From Axinella damicornis (Eukaryota > Porifera > Demospongiae > Axinellida > Axinellidae): a stretch of 64,000 bases of DNA. The stretch lies in contig OZ007513.1 of the NCBI GenBank assembly GCA_963931865.1, positions 9,839,412 through 9,903,411 of the forward strand, read 5' to 3'. The number at the start of each line of letters is the position of its first letter. The stretch's first letter is position 1. The notes under the pieces are model-generated. The model made no database searches. It worked only from the letters and a program-made list of their open reading frames with translations, and was not told the origin of the DNA. The translations under genes were made by a program, and so were the position numbers. This document shows positions 21,623 through 56,501 of this stretch, piece by piece.

Positions 21623-22530
21623 ATCACCATCGTATTCAGAAGCTATTGAAAACTACCCAGTAATTCGAAACTATGACTATAGTGCTGTATTAATGTACTT
21701 TGATATGCCATACTGCCGAGCATTTACTACGGTAGCCAGCTGCAGCTGCATGTGAAAAGAACTTTAGCATGACATTGTATGTTTTCATGGTGTGTGCAAC
21801 ACCAACTTAAGGGTTCTTATGTCAAAATTTCTAGCACAGTGATGATGCACCTGGACCAAGAGCCTCATTCCTCTGCCGGGGAGCATGGTCAATGCTTCAT
21901 ACCTGTTTCCATCAGCAAAGCTGATTTAATTATTATGTTATAACGTTAGGGGAGGTGGAGGTCACATGACTAAGTTTGATTGGTTCTGCCTTCCCAGGAA
22001 TAGGCTTATCCTTATCCTTCTAAAAAGAAAATTCTCAGCCCCCTGGGCCGGGTCACCAAATTTCACAGGGAAAAAATAGACGTTTATTAACGTAGATAAT
22101 GGTAGCTACAAAATAAATGGTAGGAAAGTAGCTATGACCTTTAAACTTTTATCATAGCATCAAAATTTTTGAAAAGGAACTTGAGACCATTGCTTGTACA
22201 TGCACCAATCTTACCATTTGTGCAATAAACAAAATCACTAAATTTTTAAAAAACATTACTGTACCACAAATTCCACACTTTTGTACCAATTTTTCTACGT
22301 TAGTAATTTGGACATTTTTTTCCTGTAAACAGTAGGCCGCTGGCATTGTATGAGGATATGGAATTGCAGTCATTTCTTGAATGTACAAGAAGGCAGAGTT
22401 ATGGCAATCAGGACCTCCTGTTACAATATCATTCACCGCGGTCGCGTAATATAAGAGTGCGCGTGGTCACGAAACAATACAGACTGCGCAACTTTCCTAC
22501 TACGGTACGCAGTGCAAGTGAATGCGTATC
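21623..22530. other. intergenic
   Basis: Between the transporter (minus) and the protease-like gene (plus). No gene recognised. The last 60 bp before the protease ATG is duplicated at 24395-24475, so it is at least part of that gene's transcription unit. Confidence 0.4.
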
Positions 22531-22592
22531 GCTGAAGGTCGCATCAGTTCACATACTGCTGAATTCGAATACGATTGCAGTACAATACCAAG

Positions 22593-23615
22593 ATGGGGCT
22601 CATTTTGTATGTGTTGTTAGCAGTAGAGCTGCTGGCAATCGGTGGAGCAGTAGAACTGGGAGACGGCGCCGGGGGTCGGACGATTGGCGAACATAAACAG
22701 GACGGGGGCAACTCCACAGAAGGATCAGGAGAATTCGGACACGACCTGAAGTGGATCACCTTCTCCCGCCACGGCAAAGAGCACCCAGCGAGTAGCGCCG
22801 AGATCAAGCTCTTTGCGGAATACGTCGCGTCTCAGCCAACCCTTCTTGGCAAGTTGGAGACGCGCGGCAAACTTCAGATGGAAGATGGCCCCGTGCAAAT
22901 CGACCCTTCCAATCATAGTCCAAGTCTTTCAGACGCGGGCACGGAAAGCCCAACAGTGGTGGACGACAAGCTGCACCACGTCATCAGCACGAACTACTAC
23001 CCGGAGTATGCCGTCGGTATTCTTGATAACGGCTGTACAGCTTTTCTCGTTGGGCCCCAGCACGCACTAACGGCAGCCCACTGTGTGTACAACTACAATA
23101 CAAGTACGTGGACTACGGAACTTGACTTCTGGAGGGGAAGAAACGCAGAATATTACCTGCAAAGAATGGAATGGAAGCATGTCAGCATCCCGTATCAATT
23201 TTACAGCAGTGGGGACGATAACCAGAACTGGGCTCTTCTACACTTTACTGATGAATCCCCTGTGTGGCTGAAATTGGCCTATTCAGAGCACATTCGGAAT
23301 ACCCCCCTTGCAGTGTATGGCTATCTGCAGGACAAGGAGTGGGGAACTATGTACAGAACAATGTGCTGGAGTAGCTCCGAACAGCTTGACACCATGGACC
23401 TTGCAATCGAATGTGACTCTGACAAGGTGATCGCAGGTGGTCCTGTGCTGAGAGGGCAGAGCTTCCTGCAGAGCAAGCCACCTGTTGTGTACGGAGTGAA
23501 TATTGGCAAGCAGCGCTCGTATGAACACCCAATTGCCCACGTTCTTTCGGACCTTTTCTGGTTTGTCTGCTACTCCATGCAATCCAGTGACTTTGATCCT
23601 CACTGCGGGCAGTGA
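22593..23615 (+). CDS. secreted trypsin-fold protein, catalytic triad degraded
   Basis: Intronless, 340 residues from the ATG at 22593 (AAGATGG). Residues 1-20 (MGLILYVLLAVELLAIGGAV) form a signal peptide. A hydrophilic propeptide-like stretch follows to about residue 125, then an S1-type serine protease domain of the PRSS23/glutamyl-endopeptidase style. NGCTAFLVGPQHALTAAHC supplies a normal catalytic His163 and a Cys148-Cys164 pair. At the Asp position the sequence is QNWALLHF (Asn212), and at the nucleophile VIAGGPVL (Ala281 in place of the Ser of GDSGGPV). It is therefore predicted to be a catalytically dead, secreted serine protease homologue, perhaps binding or regulatory. The open frame and intact Cys argue for a maintained gene, not random decay. 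A broken partial copy lies 1.8 kb downstream. Confidence 0.82.
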   Translation: MGLILYVLLAVELLAIGGAVELGDGAGGRTIGEHKQDGGNSTEGSGEFGHDLKWITFSRHGKEHPASSAEIKLFAEYVASQPTLLGKLETRGKLQMEDGPVQIDPSNHSPSLSDAGTESPTVVDDKLHHVISTNYYPEYAVGILDNGCTAFLVGPQHALTAAHCVYNYNTSTWTTELDFWRGRNAEYYLQRMEWKHVSIPYQFYSSGDDNQNWALLHFTDESPVWLKLAYSEHIRNTPLAVYGYLQDKEWGTMYRTMCWSSSEQLDTMDLAIECDSDKVIAGGPVLRGQSFLQSKPPVVYGVNIGKQRSYEHPIAHVLSDLFWFVCYSMQSSDFDPHCGQ

Positions 23616-24394
23616 TTGCATAATGTAACATAACACACTGCAGACTTTGGCATCCATCCCCCCCTTTTTAAGTATCCACTATTTTATCCAAGCTGTGCTA
23701 TATGTATTATTGTGATGGGACCTCAAATGCTTTATGCATCCCATGTTTGTCACAATGTCATGCCTGTGCATGTGCATGCAGTTCCTCATTGAAATCAAAC
23801 TATACTGATCACGAGAAATTAATACATACCTCATTCTAACTTATGCACTATTGTATTACGTTACTATGGTGGTATAGGGCGTTTCACTATTATATTGCAT
23901 TTCATTAATTTAGGAAGTGTAAGGTTACCACCTCAACCTAATCATAGAAGATGTTCCTTAGCAACGCAATGGTGTTCTAAGCTTTCTACATCTGTTCCCA
24001 GACCTTGTGTGGCCAATTAAGCAGCCACACTGGCAATACGTATACTCTCTATGTAATGCTGGAAATTGCAACATTATTCATGTGTTTCTTCTCTAAGCGA
24101 GAAACCATGTAGAGTCGCTAACAAGATGACTGGAACCAGCAATTGAAAGCCAACCTGTATACCCAGGACCGATGGCTCTAGCTACATCCCTCTAACCAGC
24201 CTCCAAGTGGCCATGCATGGAAGCAAATTTATTGATAGCCACATTGATACATTGTCAGGATATATTGTTCGGCTCTCTGATATCGATGCTGCAAGACTTC
24301 CAATTTACTATTTGTCACCTGAATCTGAAGTTTGTTGCTTGTATGTGTGTAATTTCCTACAGTACCCAGAGCTATAGTGCATGCATCGATATCT
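23616..24394. other. 3' UTR and spacer
   Basis: Downstream of the protease-like gene. No clear polyadenylation signal stands out and no other gene is seen. Confidence 0.3.
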
Positions 24395-24892
24395 TGCTGA
24401 AGGTCGCATCAGTTCACACATACTGTGACATACTGCTGAATAGGATTACTGTACTTTATACCAAGATGGGACTCATTTTGTATGTGTGGGTGGTTCAAGT
24501 AAAACTGTACCTTAATGATATTCATATTTCAGTCAATTAAGGTGGGTGTGGCTTTCTGTCTTTGTGCACTGATATTGATTATATATGCAAGATATAATAT
24601 GCAAGTTAACTACGTAGCTGCACATTCACAGGTGAGGACAGTCATTTGTATTCCTTTAATTTGTCTCATGAGACTATAAAAATTTATTTCAAAAACATAA
24701 GGTACAGTTTTTACTTGAACCACCCACATGTGTTGTTAGCTGTGGCAATCGGTGGAACAGTAGAACTGGGGGACGGTCCGGGGGGACTATTAGCGAACAG
24801 AAACAGGACGTCGGCAACTCCACAAAAGGATCAGGAGAATCCGGACACGACCTGAAGTGGATCACCTTCTCCCGCCACGGTAAAGAGCACCC
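24395..24892 (+). pseudogene. partial duplicate of the protease-like gene
   Basis: The segment matches 22531-22786: the leader (GCTGAAGGTCGCATCAG), the ATG context (CCAAGATGGGACTCATTTTG) and codons up to SRHGKEHP. It breaks off after AAGAGCACCC and has small deletions that shift the frame near 24740 and 24785. A 242-bp element (24486-24727) interrupts the signal-peptide codons. No His, Asp or Ser region is present. Confidence 0.88.
24486..24727. mobile_element. 242-bp MITE, GTGGGTGGTTCAAG ends
   Basis: The perfect inverted ends GTGGGTGGTTCAAG and CTTGAACCACCCAC extend to GTAAAACTGTACCTT with its complement. ATGT is duplicated at 24482-24485 and 24728-24731, while the parental gene has a single copy. 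Hence both boundaries and the TSD are read from an empty site. Confidence 0.92.
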
Positions 24893-25764
24893 TATGATAC
24901 TGTACTGCATTCACTACATACAATAAGCGCTAGCACAGTGGTCCAGTCCTGCATTCAGTGGACAGGTCTTTCACTATTGTGAAGCTATACATGCATGCAT
25001 GATCTTGCTATTTCGCTGGTATGAACTTTAGGTACACTGCAGCAGAAGGGCATATTATTTGCCTTGCCTGGAGAAAAGCTGCAGACGTGAATTGAGATTG
25101 CATAATATGCCAATGGCTAACCAAAGGTCAGTGCTTACCTACAAATAGTATGGTTATCAGTGAAATATGTACACTTTGCACAATGCTAGTGCTAGCACAA
25201 CGCTATACATTCCTAAATAATAATAGTGAGCTGACTGTGAACAACAATAGCACCATTCAGTAGTGCTAACCGTATGAGCAGAGAACAGATATTCATATAA
25301 CTTTTCTATTGTTGGGTCGTGCTCGCCCTTTCATACTGGAAGCGATCAAATACTGGCAGTGGAAAGGGCCTGCGAACGAGGCTATGGGATCCTTAAGTTG
25401 TTGTGGAATGTACAACTATTAATTTATCTCCTTGGTTTGCCATCACACCCTAATTCTTTCCTCCAAGTTCCAACAGAACACGTTTTCATGCACTCAGCGC
25501 ATAACACCTTCGTAGGTACTCCTCTCCCACAGGATTCAGTCCTCAGCGGCCAGACTTGGTGGGGCTAGCACACATGGAGAGCCCCTTCTGGAAATACCGT
25601 TATATGATATTCATGACCACCCACAAGTAGAGGTCAAAGTTGGATACTCACCCAGAACTTGGACTGGATTTGGATGGTGGCACATCGTACACCATCAATC
25701 TGCATGTTGTCTTGAAAACCCATCTGAGGCCCTCAGTGGGGTCTATAAATCAATCCAAAATGCC

Positions 25765-25806
<42 letters not shown>

Positions 25807-26588
25807 GGTTTTACTTTTGTGGAAAGTGCGCACCATAACTGACCAATTTTTCTTTCCAACAAGTTGCCCCTATAGCCCTCTGAAGCCTTTTAAGGGTACT
25901 CTCTGGTCTGATGAGAAGCACAATAAGTGCATAGGGTCTTAGGACTTAATTCGAGGGATATCATATCAGAAAAGACTTATAGTAGTCATGACGATATTGA
26001 TGTTCATAAGCAATTCTTGCTAAGCTCTGTGAACATTATGAAGTTAAGTAATACTATCATAATTATAGCTATAGAGTGTGACTACGCTGTGACATCATCA
26101 CACTAGCTGCTGGGCTGTGTACACACAAGTAGGACTGATGTGTTACAAGGGAAAGGCTGAGTATTCACATCAAGAATTTGACTCAGCTATGTCCAGTGCA
26201 TAATTACTGTGAGGTACCATTACCTCCTTTTGCGTTCTGACACTATTAATGGTTGCCCAGGTGAGTTACATGAAGACCACTGGTTGCTAGGTACCACTAA
26301 TTGGAGTCAGCCCATCCTAACACAACAATTTAGTTTGTGGGGCAGCTACCTTTAACTTACATGTACAGGGTAATCCATAATTTAGTAACAAAACTAGCAT
26401 AAGGAGATTCTCAAGCTATATATAAGATTAATTTTCACAGTAAAACTGCACTGAGTTGCAGAATGCTTCCATGGTAACAGTGGAGGTCAATTATTAAATT
26501 TGAGCTGATTCTTGCATGGATAAGGACTCCAGAATTATTCTGCTAAGTTTTCACGTATAGGTAGTGGCATATATTATAAGGGAAGCTG
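24893..26588. other. intergenic, no gene seen
   Basis: Contains one half of a CTCGTTCCCAG-type element near 25365-25383 and the cytosine run at 25768-25804. Otherwise unremarkable. Confidence 0.35.
25768..25804. repeat. homopolymer run of 37 C
   Basis: An uninterrupted cytosine run. Its length is likely variable and may be affected by assembly. Confidence 0.9.
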
Positions 26589-26648
26589 TAGTCTTGTACC
26601 CAGACGTTCACACCCACGGCGTGCGGGACGGGGCTGGGCACGAGACTA
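26589..26648. mobile_element. 60-bp minimal TAGTCTTGTACCCAG element
   Basis: Ends TAGTCTTGTACCCAG and CTGGGCACGAGACTA. Flanks GGGAAGCTG (26580-26588) and GGCAAGCTG (26649-26657) form a 9-bp duplication with one change. Confidence 0.88.
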
Positions 26649-27821
26649 GGCAAGCTGTATACATGTCATGTAGCTACCTATATGGGCAGATTGATCCTTG
26701 AGATGGGGGAAGGTGATTTTTGGTCAGCAGTTTGTAATGCTTGCCATGATAGGTAATTACAGGTGCGAATTCAATGTGAATAAGCAGGCTACAAGCCACA
26801 CATCTGTGCTGACACGGCACCAACCATGTAGCGCAATATCAAGATATTATCTACTTCAATTCAGTGAGCACTCATGCACAGGGCTGGATGACTTAGTACT
26901 ACGCAACATAGCTAGCATAACTGCAGCTGCATGCAGTCAACACTACTTGTCCGAATCAGAGTTACACTGCAACCACCAATTGCAATGCCACAATAAACAC
27001 ACCCAATTGGGATGTTGTTGCATTCGCCCTTGGGCCCAGGTTAATTGTGCTTACAAATCAACAATTTCCCTCTGGGCATGTTATACGGTTATCACGTTAC
27101 ACACTTCTAATTCTCAGATCAAATTCCAAAACACATTCCAAGCATGATAGTTATGTGTGTCTAACATGAATTAATGGGTGTGTAATGAACATTCCCCAGG
27201 CATCCTATAGAATGCTTGGCTGCAGCATGCCTTGGAACCTCACATTACACACGGAATGCAATTTATGCATGTCATTGAATAAGTCTTCAAGGTTCTCATA
27301 TATAGCTCTCAGTGACGTGCAGTGGCCTGAAATATGACTTGATTGCATAGTGTTGTTTATAGCCGTTAGGCACACACGTGCATCACATTACAGTACTCTT
27401 ACCACTCCTCCCATGAAGTTGTACATCGTCACCCTCAGGAGCTTATACGAGCGCTGAGAAGCGGCTCCTGTCGCCCTTGGCATGTATATCTGCCTTCTTG
27501 TCAGTATAATATTCATGATAATTGCGAAGAAATAGAGTTTGTATATACCCCATAGCTGCTATTATCAACAAACCGTTGCTCCCATGGATAGATTTTGACT
27601 CATGAATTGGGTCCACACCCAAAATATTCTACCACCTGGCATAAAACCTTTTTAGATGGGTTTTCAGTACATGACTGCTAGTCACTATTAGCTACTGCTA
27701 GCTATATTGATGCTGGACACATACTATGTGTAGCTAGGTATATTTTGTACACTGCGAAAAATGTTAGGCTTTCTTGTTTGTATTAAGCCTTAATGAACTG
27801 ATTCTGCTGCAGCATTGAAGT
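26649..27821. other. no gene identified
   Basis: A 149-codon plus-strand frame at 26698-27147 lacks an ATG at its upstream end and shows no domain. I consider it non-coding. Confidence 0.35.
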
Positions 27822-27874
27822 TAGTCTCGTTCCTAACCCTCATTCTTCTGAGGGTGTCTTGGCACGCGAGACTA
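27822..27874. mobile_element. 53-bp minimal TAGTCTCGTTCC element
   Basis: Ends TAGTCTCGTTCCTAAC and GCACGCGAGACTA with a small hairpin core (CCCTCATTCTTCTGAGGG). The flanks show only weak similarity. Confidence 0.7.
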
Positions 27875-28185
27875 CATGTACATTGCAGTTCGCAAATGAC
27901 CTACGAATGTGCAAGTGAAACCAATAGCATTGACTTTTATGAGACTTACAACCAGTGTAGAAATCTCAAAAATTGATACCAGTGAAACACAGGTTCAATC
28001 AACAGTTAGTCTTCAAAACTGGAAACTGGCTTATGCGCTAACTACGATATGCACTACACCATTGCACACACACATGCCTTGCATCTACCACATAACTACC
28101 AGGTGGAACTGCAGACAGTTAAGGTTTACCGTGACAGTAGCTGCTATAACTATAAGCGTGCTTGAACATATATGCATGGCATTGT

Positions 28186-28279
28186 TAGTCTCGTTCCCAG
28201 ACCCAAACAACCCCAGCGAAGACCGCGAGATACTGCAAGCGATCTTCGCTGGGGTTGTTTGGGTCTGGGAACGAGACTA
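28186..28279. mobile_element. 94-bp TAGTCTCGTTCCCAG hairpin, 9-bp TSD
   Basis: Near-perfect hairpin: arms TAGTCTCGTTCCCAGACC to CCCAGCGAAGA and complement. Flanks TGGCATTGT at 28177-28185 and 28280-28288 are identical. Confidence 0.93.
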
Positions 28280-28539
28280 TGGCATTGTGTGGTCACCTTC
28301 TGGCATTTCTAACAGCTCAACAGTCATCAATGGGATGTTGTTGCTTCTCATTCCTGTTCACAGAACATATTTCTGGGAACGAAGTTGTGAGTTGCTTCCG
28401 AGGCCAGTTTTTCTTTGTCACTCTGTTGCATTCTCTAGAAGCTGAATTTGAATTTTCGCAAATTTTGTACAGCTGACTGTCATCTAAAAGGCCTGTAATG
28501 CCCACATTGGGTCAGTCCTTCGCATGCACGTTTGTATTT

Positions 28540-29488
28540 CCCACCATTAGTCTCGGGGCCGGGCCAGACGTTTGCGGCGCGCGTGGATAGGGAATTCCGG
28601 AAGAAGAACGTCCGTCACATGATCCGTACATATTTAGTCTCGTTCCCGGATCCCAGACCCTCGTTACCTCGTACATGTACATGTACCCAGGCCCACGCGC
28701 GGAAAGCGGAAGAGGTTGATTCACGACAACAGTCAGATGTCCTTTACAGTTGTTAAGCCTAAGAGCTCGGCTTCAGCTCAGCCGGAGAAGACTTTTCAAG
28801 CAGTAAGTTCTGATGATAATTTTTATGGTCCAGGGGTAAGGTAAAGGAAGGGGTTTCCGGACAGTCTTAATTCCGGACACGGCATTCATGCCCCTCGCAT
28901 TCCCTCCGTTAGCAATTCTTCCAAGTGCACATGCATACCCTACCTTTGAACTCTTCGACGCTGTGCAGTAAAACCGCTCTCAGAGAGCGAAAACTGGGGC
29001 CATGTCCTGAAATCCCTTGCTGTCCGGAAACCCCCTCCGTTACCTTAGTCACTTACATATCGCCTACAGCTTGCAACGTGTGTCATAAAGTTTGGGGGGC
29101 CCAGGGGGCCCCAGAATATTTTCACATGACACCGGGATCAAGAATCTTGATCGGCTATTGATCGCTTGATTGTTCCCGTCTGAGGCGCTTGATTATAACG
29201 GTCAAAATTGTTGCCACACCCCCTTTGTCTGAGAAAACTGCTGATCTTAGTCACTTGGAGTTCGTCTTGACCCTTGATCTGCTCTTAACGAGCACTGATC
29301 GCTGGATTCCGTTCAGTGTTGTGAACACATTATTCTGACTTCCCCCTTCAAAATATCTGAGTTCAGCTGTCATGTTGAACCATGAAAATCTGAACACATA
29401 CAGACATACATACAGTATATAGTTTAGTACTATATACACTCACTGCTTTTACAACAAACTGTGCACCAGTCAAGTTGAGTTGACGGAC
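28540..29488. other. element fragments, no gene
   Basis: Fragments of the CTCGTTCCCAG family occur at about 28548-28570 and 28635-28690. The segment GAGCTCGGCTTCAGCTCAGC with TTCAAGCAGTAAG (28762-28815) recurs at 55930-55985. No coding region is recognised. Confidence 0.4.
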
Positions 29489-29519
29489 TAGTCTCGTGGG
29501 CCAGACTGGGAACGAGACT
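29489..29519. mobile_element. 31-bp TIR-only relic
   Basis: TAGTCTCGTGGGCCAGACT joined directly to GGGAACGAGACT. It consists of little more than the two termini of the family. Confidence 0.6.
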
Positions 29520-29545
29520 GAGGGTCTGCAGGCTTCAAGTACGCA

Positions 29546-29893
29546 GGTTCGCTGGGCCTGTGCATCACACATGATAAACAGACTGTCCTCCCTTTGTTGT
29601 ACATTTTCCGAGGACTCAGCTACGCCATTCTTTGTTGAAGGAACATCTTCACACTCTTCCACTGTTTTGAGGAACTTGTTGATGTCGTACTGTAGTCTCG
29701 TCACTTTCGGCCGTTTGGGGAAACGACGTCGCTTTCGGGCTCCATTTTGCCATGTGGTGTGATGCTCAAAGTTATGCGCATGCATATGAAGATAATTGGA
29801 AATTACAGCGACTTTCAAAAAATGTCGGACTTCAAAAATCCGGTTCAGAATTCGGACATGTCCGACCAAATCGGACATGTTCACGACACTCAT
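29546..29893 (-). CDS. possible exon, unrecognised
   Basis: A minus-strand open frame whose central part looks protein-like: a basic GARKRRRFPKRPK cluster, then LQYDINKFLKTVEECEDVP and REDSLFIMCDAQAQR. The frame runs into a relic element at about 29519, so the exon, if real, ends upstream of it. No splice partner was identified. Confidence 0.22.
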
Positions 29894-29959
29894 TCCATGG
29901 TTGCAAACGCTTCTACAGGCTACTTATAGCTGTTGGGTGAGCCTGGTGTGTAAATTTAG

Positions 29960-30225
29960 TAGCCTCATTCCCAGTCCCATGCCCAGCTTTTCATTGCCGC
30001 TTGCAGTACGATAAAGCGGGGAGGGCCTGGTACATTTCCTCACGTGAGTGACGTCAAGGGTAGAAGGACAGCAGAAAGACCTAAATGAATGTGGGCATAT
30101 GTGGGTCTCAGAACAGCAAGAAGAGCGAAGGTACCAGGTAACATACCACACATATCTAGCTAGTGGGGGTGACTGTCATACTCACCGAGCGTTGAACGTG
30201 TAGATGATTGAGTAACACGCAAATA
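29960..30225. mobile_element. group B MITE, right end missing
   Basis: Begins TAGCCTCATTCCCAGTCCC and follows the group B copies at 4846 and 30673 through CACGTGAGTGACGTCA and AACAGCAAGAAGAGC, then stops without the inverted right end. Confidence 0.75.
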
Positions 30226-30672
30226 AGAGTGGGCACGCGCCTACGTTTGAATTGTCCCCAGGTCAGAATGCTGACCTGACAAATTTGAATTGTTGATTGC
30301 AAATGATTATCTGCAGGCTTTCAATATCGCCAGCAACCGAATACGGCATATCGCTATGCTGTACCATGTTACCCACAGGTAAGGAGAAACGAGCAGTTAT
30401 CATACGGATGGTATCACCACTATTGATACATATCAAGCGCCCACCCCCTTGTTCAGCTATGTTCTAATGTCCCCAAACCATGGCCGCTTAATACTAATAC
30501 ATGCAGGAAAGCTTGTCCATAGTGTTTGAAGTTGCGACATGTTCTGTTCTCGGAACCATACCTTTGCACGGGAAGGAGGGGTACGTGACTACATTAGAGT
30601 TGTCCCTATGGAATGCAATTCTGCATGAGTAATTAGTGATCACACATGTAAATATCTGCCCACCGATTGAGC

Positions 30673-31063
30673 TAGCCTCGTTCCCAGGCCTGCGCGCCGC
30701 TTTCGGTTGCGCGAAAGAACACGGAGGGCCTGGTATGTTTCCTCACGTGCGTGACGTCGAGGGTAGAAAGGTGGTAGAAACGACTTAATTGAACGTGGGC
30801 AAACTGGGCTCAGAACAGCAAGAAGAGCAAAGGTATACGAGGTAACTTACCACACGTATCTAGCTAGCGGGGGGCGACTGTCATACACACCAAGCGTTGA
30901 ACGTGTAGTCGGTTGAACAATATGCAAAACTTCGCTTTTTCGTTCTGAAAATTTTGGCCGTTTGTCGATTATGTAATGCTCACGTGAGGAAACATACCAG
31001 GCTCTCCCCGCTTTTTCGTACTGCAAACGACGAAAAGCTGGGCGGGGCCTGGGAACAAGGCTA
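30673..31063. mobile_element. group B fold-back MITE, 9-bp TSD
   Basis: 391 bp, TAGCCTCGTTCCCAGGCC to CCTGGGAACAAGGCTA. Flanks CGATTGAGC (30664-30672) and CCATTGAGC (31064-31072) differ at one base. It sits immediately 5' of the region shared with the downstream TRPA copy. Confidence 0.9.
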
Positions 31064-31496
31064 CCATTGAGCAGCTCTTGTAAGCAACAAGCACAAGATG
31101 TGAATATCAATGCTCAGCTATGAATATAGTTTGAGCGAACTAGGGAGGCTAGAGAACTGTCAATGTACGTACTTACCCACCACGTCTGTAATATCAGTTG
31201 TATGGTAATGTTGGAGTCTCAGATCTCTGTTGGTTTCGTAGTGCCAATGCGTCCACCAAATTGTGATGCATACCGATGGTCATCCAGGATTTCATTTTGG
31301 AGGGGAAGATCGGAGCTTGGAGTGGGCATGTGGGCACTTAGCAGCTGTTCTCCATCCATGTCTAGTTATTGCTCTCCATCTGTTTGGAAGGGAAGCCCCC
31401 TCTCCCACATATATGGACATGACTAATCAATAACCCAGAGATGCAGACTAAGAAATACAGACTGACCTTCTTTCCTGTCTAACTGCTTCTCTATAG

Positions 31497-54347
<22,851 letters not shown>

Positions 54348-54500
54348 AACAGCATTAGAACTAGCACGAAACCAAGTACGGCCAGACAATGAGTCTAGTT
54401 TCTGTTTATACAGTAATAGTGAGTGTGGCCGTGCAACTATGCAGATTTGAATGTGTGCTTTGATGGAGTTTGTTTTGTGTCCCTTGCAAGGTACCGTCCC

Positions 54501-54609
54501 ACAAAACAGTGAAGTATACAATCCCCCTACATATCTTTTTCATTATACACGTATATGGAAAAAGATCTCTGTAGGGGGGGGGGGGGGTTGTATACTTCAC
54601 TGTTTTGTG
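54501..54609. repeat. hairpin element downstream of TRPA
   Basis: ACAAAACAGTGAAGTATACA pairs with TGTATACTTCACTGTTTTGT; inner arms CCCCCTACA and TGTAGGGGG flank CATATACACGT-type sequence. The following TTTTTGCTGTTCTGGTATCC is shared with 42117 and 59440, where a GTATACTGAACTGTT remnant also precedes it. Confidence 0.8.
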
Positions 54610-54699
54610 CGATCATCCCTGCCTCGTTTCCTTACTTTTTGCTGTTCTGGTATCCCTACATCCTGTTACATTTTCAGATGTTTTTTATTACTTGACACA

Positions 54700-56081
54700 T
54701 AAACAGCCACAGCTTACATACTTCAGGCAGGTCATCTATTTATCTTTGGCAACACAATAATTCCTCACTGTGAAGGACCCGGCGCACAGACGACAAACTC
54801 AAACTTATTATGGCAAGATGGCAAGTCTACAAGCGGGAATACACTGGGGGGGACGAACTGTGCAAAACCAAATCCTATTTATAATACAAAAGTAACAAAT
54901 GTGTGGATGGCACTATATAGCTAAAGTACAATAAGAGGCAGTGCAGTGCATACAAAAATGAGGACTAATCACATACCAAGTAAGGACATACAGACACCCA
55001 CAACTATACCAATACACAAACATCCTATACCTAATAGTCATAGTCCAACTCAGTCCTCCACACTCACATTTTCATCACTAATGTCCTATAGCTAGTTTGT
55101 CTGCAGCTGTCTGCATGCACCTACTGGTTGTACTTGACCGAAATGAAAAGGGTTTTTCAATCCTCAGATCAAGCTATAATTATAATAAACGAGTTGGGAA
55201 GCCCGCTTGAAACTGTGAGAGGATGCATCTCAAAGCGATTTAACCATAGTACTGGGCTGCTGAAATGTTACAATGTACGAGGATGTGAAAACCCAAAATA
55301 GTATCCATGCATAATCATTATGACTGTTACAGTATTATATGACATTGTATGTTTTTTCCTTTTGTTTTAGTGAAGTAGCTATACATGCAGTTGCATGACC
55401 ATCCTACCATTGACTCAAAGTATGCAGTGGTTATTACTTATTAGTGGGTAGCTTACTGAAGTTTACTCCGTTGAAGTATGACTCTAGTATCAGCTCCATC
55501 AAATTCTCTTCAAGGGCATGACTATATATCCATCCCATGCTAATTCAAAGAATGCAGTGGGTTGGTACGGAAATATCACTCTAATACCAGCTCCCACTTT
55601 GAGGATCAATGGTTGTACGGGTTCGACTGTAAACAAAAGCGTACGCTTTCTATCAACGAAACCTATGTAAAATACACATCGCTGGAATCGCCATTGCCTG
55701 AAGAATCCGATTCTGTGAGTTGGCAAAAGTAACGATCATGTCGTCGGATACCACGGACTAAATCTTCTTAGATTAGGTGGGCGTACCAATATACCTGACG
55801 TAACCATATTTTCTGTGCTTAAAAAGTCTATGAAGGCATCGACCATACTATACTGCCTTGATCAACTATGTCCGGAAGACCAGAATCGCTGTATGAACTG
55901 GTACCTTTGCCCCCTTCGTTGCGCCATGAGAACTCGGCGTCAGCGCTAGCTCAACCGGAGAAGGCTATTCAAGCAGTAAGTGATGATAACTAAAGGCAAA
56001 AAATTTCTCAATTTTTTTTTGTGATGGCATGTCATATTCTACCTCTCGAAAAACCGAAGAAACAAGGAGAAATGCCATCAA
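54700..56081. other. intergenic, no gene seen
   Basis: Region after the TRPA gene. No ORF or RNA gene was recognised. 55930-55985 repeats a segment near 28762-28815 (CGGAGAAGGCTATTCAAGCA). Confidence 0.35.
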
Positions 56082-56484
56082 GGTTACGGGATACTCGTGC
56101 GCGCGCCGTGCAAAAATGTATTGGAAAATGTATACTTAAGCTAGCTAACCAAGAATCTCTTGTACGAAGAGCGTGAGCAACTTGATTCTGGCGGTGGAGG
56201 TGCGCTGTCACAAGGTGCAGGGCATGACGGAAGCTTTTTTTGATAGCACAATCCCTGGCAAATTTATCTGCTGTCTCGCTCGAGAAAAGCGGCTCGTTTT
56301 TGCACAGCTATACAGCGTATATCGGTAAAAGCTTCCGTCAAGCCCTGCACCTTGTGACAGCGCACCTCCACCTCCAGAATCAGGTTGCTCACGCTGTTTG
56401 TACCAGAGATTTTTGGTTAGCGAGCTTAAGTATACATTTCCCAATACATTTCGCACGGCGCGCGCACGAGTATCCCGTAACCCC
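56082..56484. mobile_element. fold-back MITE, GGTTACGGGATACTCG ends
   Basis: About 403 bp. Arms of about 155 bp: GGTTACGGGATACTCGTGCG to GGTGGAGGTGCGCTGTC and CTTCCGTCA, and complement. Distinct from the CTCGTTCCCAG family. A target duplication was not evident. Confidence 0.85.
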
Positions 56485-56501
56485 AACTTCAGCCCCAACC
56501 A

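Noticed and set aside
26698..27147. 149-codon plus-strand ORF
   Set aside because: No ATG start, no recognisable motif and biased Cys/His content typical of random frames.
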